This document shows, in pieces, positions 59,899 to 64,000 of a DNA stretch of 64,000 nt. The notes under the pieces are model-generated. The model was not told where the DNA came from. It saw nothing but the letters and a program-made list of their open reading frames with translations, and searched no databases. The position numbers and the translations under genes were made by a program. The first letter of the stretch is position 1; each line of letters begins with the position of its first letter. Source of the stretch: an uncultured Oscillospiraceae bacterium (lineage in GTDB: Bacteria; Bacillota; Clostridia; Oscillospirales; Oscillospiraceae); assembly GCA_910579595.1 (NCBI GenBank), contig CAJTVM010000002.1, positions 1 to 64,000 of the forward strand, written 5' to 3'.

Positions 59899-60798
59899 AT
59901 GAACAACAACGTCAGTTTGGCACAAAAGAGAAGGCGGTCTTATGGAATCTGTGCCGCAGTCTTTCTATTTCCTGTTTTGTTATTCCTCGCGGTCTATCTG
60001 CTCTACCCGATTATCGCCACCTTTTTCAACAGCCTCCACCAGTGGAACGGTATTTCCGCGGACAAGAAGTTCATCGGCCTGGCCAACTGGAGCAAGCTGG
60101 TCACCGACAGTGATTTCTGGCGGGCGTTCTGGAATAACATCAAGGTAATGGTGCTGTCCCTGATTGTCCAGATGCCCATCGGCATCCTGCTGGCCACCTT
60201 CCTGGACGCCGTGGGCAAAAAGGGCAATGCGTTCAAAGCTCTGTGGTTCCTGCCCATGCTGATGAGCTCCGTGGCGGTGGGCTACCTGTTCCGCTATGCC
60301 CTGGCCACCAACGGCGGCATCATCTCCTCCATCTCCCAGCTGTTCGGCGGTGGGGTGGTGGATCTGCTGGGCAACCAGGCGACCGCGCTGTATGCGGTGA
60401 TTGGCGTGGTCTGCTGGCAGTTCATCCCCTTCTACATGGTCTATTACATCGCCGGATATTCCAGCATCTCCCCGGATATCTATGAGGCGTCCATCATCGA
60501 CGGATCCACCCGGGGGCAGTACGTCCGCCACATCGCCCTGCCCCTGCTGGTGCCCACCATCAAGAGCGCCATTATCCTGTCCCTGATCGGTTCGCTGAAA
60601 TACTTCGATCTGGTTTACGTCATGACGGGCGGCGGTCCCGGCACCTCCACCGAACTGATGGCTACCTATATGTATAAGAATTCCTTTGATACGTTCAATA
60701 TGGGCTACGGCTCCGCGATTGCGGCGGGTATGTTCATTTTGATCACCCTGTTTGCCTCCATTGTCATGCGGCTTCTGAACGGAAGGGGGAACGACTGA
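59899..60798 (+). CDS. ABC sugar permease, first subunit
   Basis: The 299-residue protein has six membrane helices of the MalF/UgpA type. The EAA loop that meets the ATPase is YEASIIDGSTRGQYVRHIALPLLVP (about residues 195-219). It pairs with the next permease; their genes overlap (TGATG). The ATPase is not in this window and is probably a shared MsmK-like protein. GAGGGAGTG precedes the ATG. Confidence 0.93.
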   Translation: MNNNVSLAQKRRRSYGICAAVFLFPVLLFLAVYLLYPIIATFFNSLHQWNGISADKKFIGLANWSKLVTDSDFWRAFWNNIKVMVLSLIVQMPIGILLATFLDAVGKKGNAFKALWFLPMLMSSVAVGYLFRYALATNGGIISSISQLFGGGVVDLLGNQATALYAVIGVVCWQFIPFYMVYYIAGYSSISPDIYEASIIDGSTRGQYVRHIALPLLVPTIKSAIILSLIGSLKYFDLVYVMTGGGPGTSTELMATYMYKNSFDTFNMGYGSAIAAGMFILITLFASIVMRLLNGRGND

Positions 60799-61661
60799 TG
60801 GCCAAGACTGATATCCAGCTGAAAAAGTCAGCGCAAAAGAAAAGGACGGCTTGGGCGGTTGCGATTATCCTGGCGGTTCTCTGGCTGCTGGTGGCCTTTG
60901 TCCCGTTCCTGTTCATGGTGCTCACCGGCTTCAAGCAGAAGCTGGAGACGATTATGTACGGCGCGTTCCATCTGCCGGAAACCCTTTACCTCCAGAATTA
61001 CATCGACGTGATCACGGACGTCAACTTCTGGATCTACTTCCGGAACAGCGTCATCGTGCTGGTGGTTTCCCTGGTGATTCTGCTGTTCATCTCCGCCTGT
61101 GCGGCGTACCCCCTTTCCCGGTTCAGGTTCAGGCTCCGCGGGCCGGTTTACCTGCTGATTGTGGCGGCCATGTCGGTGCCCATCCACGTCACCATGATCC
61201 CCATTTTCCAGATGACCATCAACATGGGGCTGTACGACACAATCTGGGCGCTGGTGCCCACCTCGGTGGCGTTTGCGTCCCCCATCTCCGTGTTTATCCT
61301 CACCGGCTTCATGGAGGGCATCCCCCGGGAGTTGGAGGAGGCATCGGACGTGGACGGCTGCGGGCTGTACCGCAGGTTCTTCAAGATTATCCTCCCGCTG
61401 TCCACGCCGGGCCTGTCCACGCTGGCGATTTACAATGGCGTCAACATCTGGAACGAGTTCATTTTCGCTTTTACCCTGACCCAGTCCAACGGGAATCGGA
61501 CGCTCCCCCTGGCGCTGTGGAATTACCAGGGGCAGTATGCTTCCAACACCGCAATGATTATGGCCTGCCTGACCCTGTCGGTTATGCCGATGATCATCCT
61601 GTTCATTATCATGCAGGATAAGCTGGTCAAGGGTATGATGGCCGGCGCGGTGAAGGGATAA
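60798..61661 (+). CDS. ABC sugar permease, second subunit
   Basis: The 287-residue protein has six membrane helices of the MalG/UgpE type and the EAA loop LEEASDVDGCGLYRRFFKIILPL (about residues 178-200), then LSTLAIYNGVNIWNEFIFAF. It completes the importer channel. The ATG overlaps the stop of the first permease. A strong terminator follows. Confidence 0.93.
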   Translation: MAKTDIQLKKSAQKKRTAWAVAIILAVLWLLVAFVPFLFMVLTGFKQKLETIMYGAFHLPETLYLQNYIDVITDVNFWIYFRNSVIVLVVSLVILLFISACAAYPLSRFRFRLRGPVYLLIVAAMSVPIHVTMIPIFQMTINMGLYDTIWALVPTSVAFASPISVFILTGFMEGIPRELEEASDVDGCGLYRRFFKIILPLSTPGLSTLAIYNGVNIWNEFIFAFTLTQSNGNRTLPLALWNYQGQYASNTAMIMACLTLSVMPMIILFIIMQDKLVKGMMAGAVKG

Positions 61662-61693
61662 CCGCTGTCCGAATGCAACAACACGAAAAAACG

Positions 61694-61733
61694 GCCCTGC
61701 CCATCCAAATCCGGATGGGCAGGGCTGCTTTTT
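61694..61733 (+). terminator. Terminator after sugar importer
   Basis: A perfect 13-bp stem (61694-61706 with 61713-61725) with a 6-nt loop, followed after two bases by a T-run. Confidence 0.9.
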
Positions 61734-61760
61734 ATCAACATGGTTCTGTCCTGGAAAAAA

Positions 61761-62120
61761 TCAGCGAGAGGTGGCGAGCTTGGCGGCCCATTCGTTTTCC
61801 CGGAACCCTACCAGCACAAAATCGTCCCCCACCAGGATGGGCCGTTTCACCAGCATCCCGTCCGATGCCAGCAGGGCGAGCTGCTCGGCCTCGCCCATGC
61901 CGGGCAGTTTGTCCTTCAGCCCCAGCTCCTTGTATTTCAGACCGCTGGTGTTGAAGAATTTCTTCAGGGGCAGGCCGCTGCGCCCGTACCAGATCTGGAG
62001 TTCCTCGAGGGTGGGCGCGTCCTCCTTGATGTGGCGGGCGGTAAAAGCCGTGCCCCGCCCCTCCAGCCATTTCCGGGCCTTCTGGCAGGTGGTGCACTTG
62101 GGGTATTCGACAAACAGCAT
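61761..62120 (-). CDS. ArsC/Spx-family thioredoxin-fold protein
   Basis: The 119-residue protein has the redox motif C9-T-T-C12 (YPKCTTCQKARKWL), the conserved RHI at about 33-35 and KRPILV at about 91-96, the pattern of ArsC/Spx/MgsR proteins. Whether it is an arsenate reductase-like enzyme or an RNA-polymerase-binding regulator cannot be settled; no arsenic genes are near. It stands alone between the importer terminator and the LysR gene. Confidence 0.88.
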   Translation of the reverse strand: MLFVEYPKCTTCQKARKWLEGRGTAFTARHIKEDAPTLEELQIWYGRSGLPLKKFFNTSGLKYKELGLKDKLPGMGEAEQLALLASDGMLVKRPILVGDDFVLVGFRENEWAAKLATSR

Positions 62121-62256
62121 GGTAATCTCTCCTTTGCAAATAATATGATCCGGACGCTGCGCGGATGGTATTTCCCTATTTTAGCAGAAAAGCCCCTGTA
62201 TAGCAAATCCCTTGCCGGGGCATTTTGCCCACTGCGGCATTCCAGTGCCTGGACCA

Positions 62257-63132
62257 TCAGATCCGGGCGCAATAATCCATCACGGCCCGGAGCTGTGGGG
62301 ACAGCCATTTGTCCCTGTGGCAGAGCAGCTGCTTCCATACGTCGGTTTCAAAGTCCGTGACCGCAATCCGCGCCAGCCGCCCCGCGTCCACGCCCTCCTG
62401 GGTGGCGTAGTCCGGCAGGAAGGAGCAGCCCGCGCCCTGACCCACCAGGCGGCACACCAACGCCACGTCCCCGGTTTCCAGTACCGGGATGATCTCCAGC
62501 GATTGCGCCGCCAACCGCTCGTCCAGCAGACGGCGGTAGCTCATTCCCTTTTCCGTCAGCAGGAAGGGCTGGGCCAGCAGCTCCTGGATGGGAACCGTCC
62601 CCCGTCCTGCCAGGGGGCTGTCTGCCGGGGTCACGAAGTGGGCTGTGACCTTTTCCTCGTGTACGATGATGTATTCCGCATCGTACACGCGGCTGTCCAG
62701 AGTCATTACCAGATCGGCCTCGTTGTGGTTGAGCAGGCGGAACATTTCCTCCGTTCCCGCCGTGGTGATTTTCAGCCGGATGCCGGGCCAATCCTGCCAG
62801 AAGCGCTGGAACGCCTGCCCCAGCAGCGCCACAAGGGAATCAGCCATGACCAGGTGGATGTGTCCGGTTACCTCCTTCGGCGCGTGGAGGCTTCGGGCCA
62901 GCTCCTGGTTGAGCTGTGTCATCTGGTAGGCGCAGCCCAGCACCTCCCGTCCCTGCTGGGTCAGCGCCACAGTGTGCCGGATGCGCTCAAACAGGCGCAC
63001 GTCCAGCTCGGCCTCCAGCTGCTTGATCTGGGCGGTCACCGCAGGTTGGGAAAAGCCAAGGCGCTGGGCGGCCTTGGTAAAGCTGCCCAGCTCGGCCACC
63101 TGGATGAAGGTGCGCAGATTTTTCAGATCCAT
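62257..63132 (-). CDS. LysR-family transcriptional regulator
   Basis: The 291-residue protein has the LysR N-terminal winged helix (LRTFIQVAELGSFTKAAQRLGFSQPAVTAQIKQLEAEL, recognised by SFTKAAQRLGFSQPAVTAQI) and the type-2 periplasmic-fold effector domain. It is divergent from the symporter gene, 163 bp away, so that gene is the likely target. The effector is not known. Confidence 0.93.
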   Translation of the reverse strand: MDLKNLRTFIQVAELGSFTKAAQRLGFSQPAVTAQIKQLEAELDVRLFERIRHTVALTQQGREVLGCAYQMTQLNQELARSLHAPKEVTGHIHLVMADSLVALLGQAFQRFWQDWPGIRLKITTAGTEEMFRLLNHNEADLVMTLDSRVYDAEYIIVHEEKVTAHFVTPADSPLAGRGTVPIQELLAQPFLLTEKGMSYRRLLDERLAAQSLEIIPVLETGDVALVCRLVGQGAGCSFLPDYATQEGVDAGRLARIAVTDFETDVWKQLLCHRDKWLSPQLRAVMDYCARI

Positions 63133-63189
63133 GCCGCTCCTCCCTTAGTATTATTTGACGTTTTTATTATCTGTATTTAAATTATCAAT

Positions 63190-63218
63190 TTTACAAATGA
63201 CACTCCCTATTATATACT
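63190..63218 (+). promoter_or_regulatory. Sigma-A promoter for the symporter gene
   Basis: TTTACA (63190-63195), a 17-nt spacer and TATACT (63213-63218). A second candidate, TTGACG-N17-TAAATT, lies at 63155-63183. Both are in the AT-rich LysR-symporter gap, about 80-115 bp before the ATG. Confidence 0.6.
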
Positions 63219-63295
63219 GCTGTTATATGACAACGCAACCACCAATTTTGGAACCGGGCGGGGTCTTTTCACCCGGAGCGTCAGGAGGGGCTGTT

Positions 63296-64000
63296 ATGAA
63301 GTTCATCGTAAACGCAACCACCGCCGTCTATAACCTGTTGTGGGGCGACCTGTTCACCGTCCCCCTGCCTGGGGGCGGAACGCTGGGGATCTCCCTGCTG
63401 GTGCTCCTGCTTATCCCCACCGGCATTTTCTTCACCATCCGCACCCGGTTCCTGCCCATCCGCCTGTTTCCGGAGATGATCCGGGTGACGGTGGAGAAGC
63501 GGACCAACCGGGAGGGGAATGCCATCTCCGGCGTCCAGGCCCTCATCGTGTCCACCGCCACCCGGGTGGGCATGGGCAACCTCATCGGTGTGGTGGCCGC
63601 CATTTCAGCGGGCGGCGCGGGGGCGGTGTTCTGGATGTGGATCACGGCCCTTATCGGATCGTCCACCGCCTTTATCGAGGCCACCCTGGCCCAGCTCCAC
63701 AAGGAAAAGGATCCCCTGTACGGCGGCTGGCGGGGCGGTCCGGCCTACTATATCCACAGCTTCGTCAAGGAGAAGCGGAGAGGAAAGCTGGGGCGGTACT
63801 CCATCCTGGCGGTGCTGTTCGCCGCTTCCGGGCTGATCTGCTGGTGCGGCATCAGCCAGGTCATTGCCAACTCTGTGTCCTCCGCGTTTGAGAACGCCTT
63901 CCACATCGAACCTATCTACACCACCGTCATCCTGGTAGCGCTGTCCGCTGTCATTGTGCTGCGCAAAAATGCCACGGTGCGGGTGCTGGATGTCCTGGTG
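63296..64000 (+). CDS. Sodium:alanine symporter (AGCS family), 3' end cut by window
   Basis: The first 235 codons are present and open to the window end. The N-terminus has the AGCS pattern: LLWGDLFTVPLPGGGTLGISLLVL, FFTIRTRFLPIRLFPEMIR, the block ISGVQALIVSTATRVGMGNLIGVVAAISAGGAGAVFWMW (recognised by TRVGMGNL and GAGAVFWMW), and GGPAYYI. It imports small amino acids such as alanine or glycine with sodium. GGAGGGG precedes the ATG. The LysR gene opposite probably regulates it. Confidence 0.9.
   Translation, partial: MKFIVNATTAVYNLLWGDLFTVPLPGGGTLGISLLVLLLIPTGIFFTIRTRFLPIRLFPEMIRVTVEKRTNREGNAISGVQALIVSTATRVGMGNLIGVVAAISAGGAGAVFWMWITALIGSSTAFIEATLAQLHKEKDPLYGGWRGGPAYYIHSFVKEKRRGKLGRYSILAVLFAASGLICWCGISQVIANSVSSAFENAFHIEPIYTTVILVALSAVIVLRKNATVRVLDVLV

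Noticed and set aside
1..64000. CRISPR arrays, tRNA or rRNA genes
   Set aside because: I found no regularly spaced repeats and no tRNA or rRNA signatures while reading the gaps, which are all short.

Overview
The window looks like a chromosomal segment of a motile, high-G+C Gram-positive Clostridia member, most likely Oscillospiraceae of the Flavonifractor/Lawsonibacter/Intestinimonas kind. The evidence is a monoderm flagellar gene set (no flgA, flgH or flgI), FliY rather than a plain FliN, CheC/CheD/CheV chemotaxis adaptation genes, many TTG starts with strong Shine-Dalgarno sequences, and typical gut-clostridial carbohydrate genes. The genus is inference; no rRNA gene is present.

Layout. 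(1) 1-2215: a near-perfect inverted repeat at the left edge, then a minus-strand pair: a small unknown protein and a beta-CASP metallo-beta-lactamase-fold RNase-like protein. (2) 2361-7526: three overlapping plus-strand genes forming a four-step phosphorelay: hybrid histidine kinase, separate Hpt protein, and a response regulator carrying HD-GYP, PAS-like and GGDEF domains (cyclic-di-GMP turnover). (3) 7636-35140: a very long plus-strand flagellar/chemotaxis cluster: flgB flgC fliE fliF fliG fliH fliI fliJ fliK flgD, a TIGR02530-type gene, flgE flbD motA motB fliM fliY cheY fliO fliP fliQ fliR flhB flhA, a FliA/SigD-type sigma factor, two rod genes, cheC cheD cheV and an HDOD protein, closed by a strong terminator. 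fliL, flhF and flhG are absent from their usual places. Several intercistronic spacers are GC-rich and strongly foldable. (4) 35154-36751, minus strand: a ParA-type ATPase followed by a ComFB-domain protein, inserted between the early flagellar cluster and the late genes. (5) 36806-40598: a sigma-D-like promoter followed by fliD, fliS and a small FliT/FlgN-like chaperone candidate. (6) 40677-49144: a C39-like peptidase, an FtsE-like ATPase without FtsX, a chemoreceptor, an FtsA-like protein with C-terminal extensions, a Lys/Pro-tailed membrane protein and a single-domain AAA+ ATPase. (7) 49298-53752, minus strand: HdeD-like protein, MMPL/RND transporter and a secreted heptad-repeat protein. 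(8) 54021-61661: a 162-bp MITE, then a xylo-oligosaccharide locus: DUF624 protein, GH120 beta-xylosidase, AraC regulator, and an ABC importer (binding lipoprotein and two permeases, no ATPase). (9) 61761-64000: Spx/ArsC-like protein, LysR regulator and a truncated sodium:alanine symporter.

How it fits together: the phosphorelay and the flagellar cluster start from promoters with nearly the same layout, and the phosphorelay output is c-di-GMP. Possible downstream readers in the same window are the ComFB-domain protein, paired with ParA, and perhaps the degenerate EAL-HDOD protein. FliY carries three extra copies of the CheY-P docking motif next to intact CheC-type phosphatase motifs. The observations I rate highest are the FliY triple motif and the ParA-ComFB pair in a cluster that lacks FlhF/FlhG. 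CheA, CheW, CheB, CheR, flagellin and FlgK/L/M/N are not in this window.
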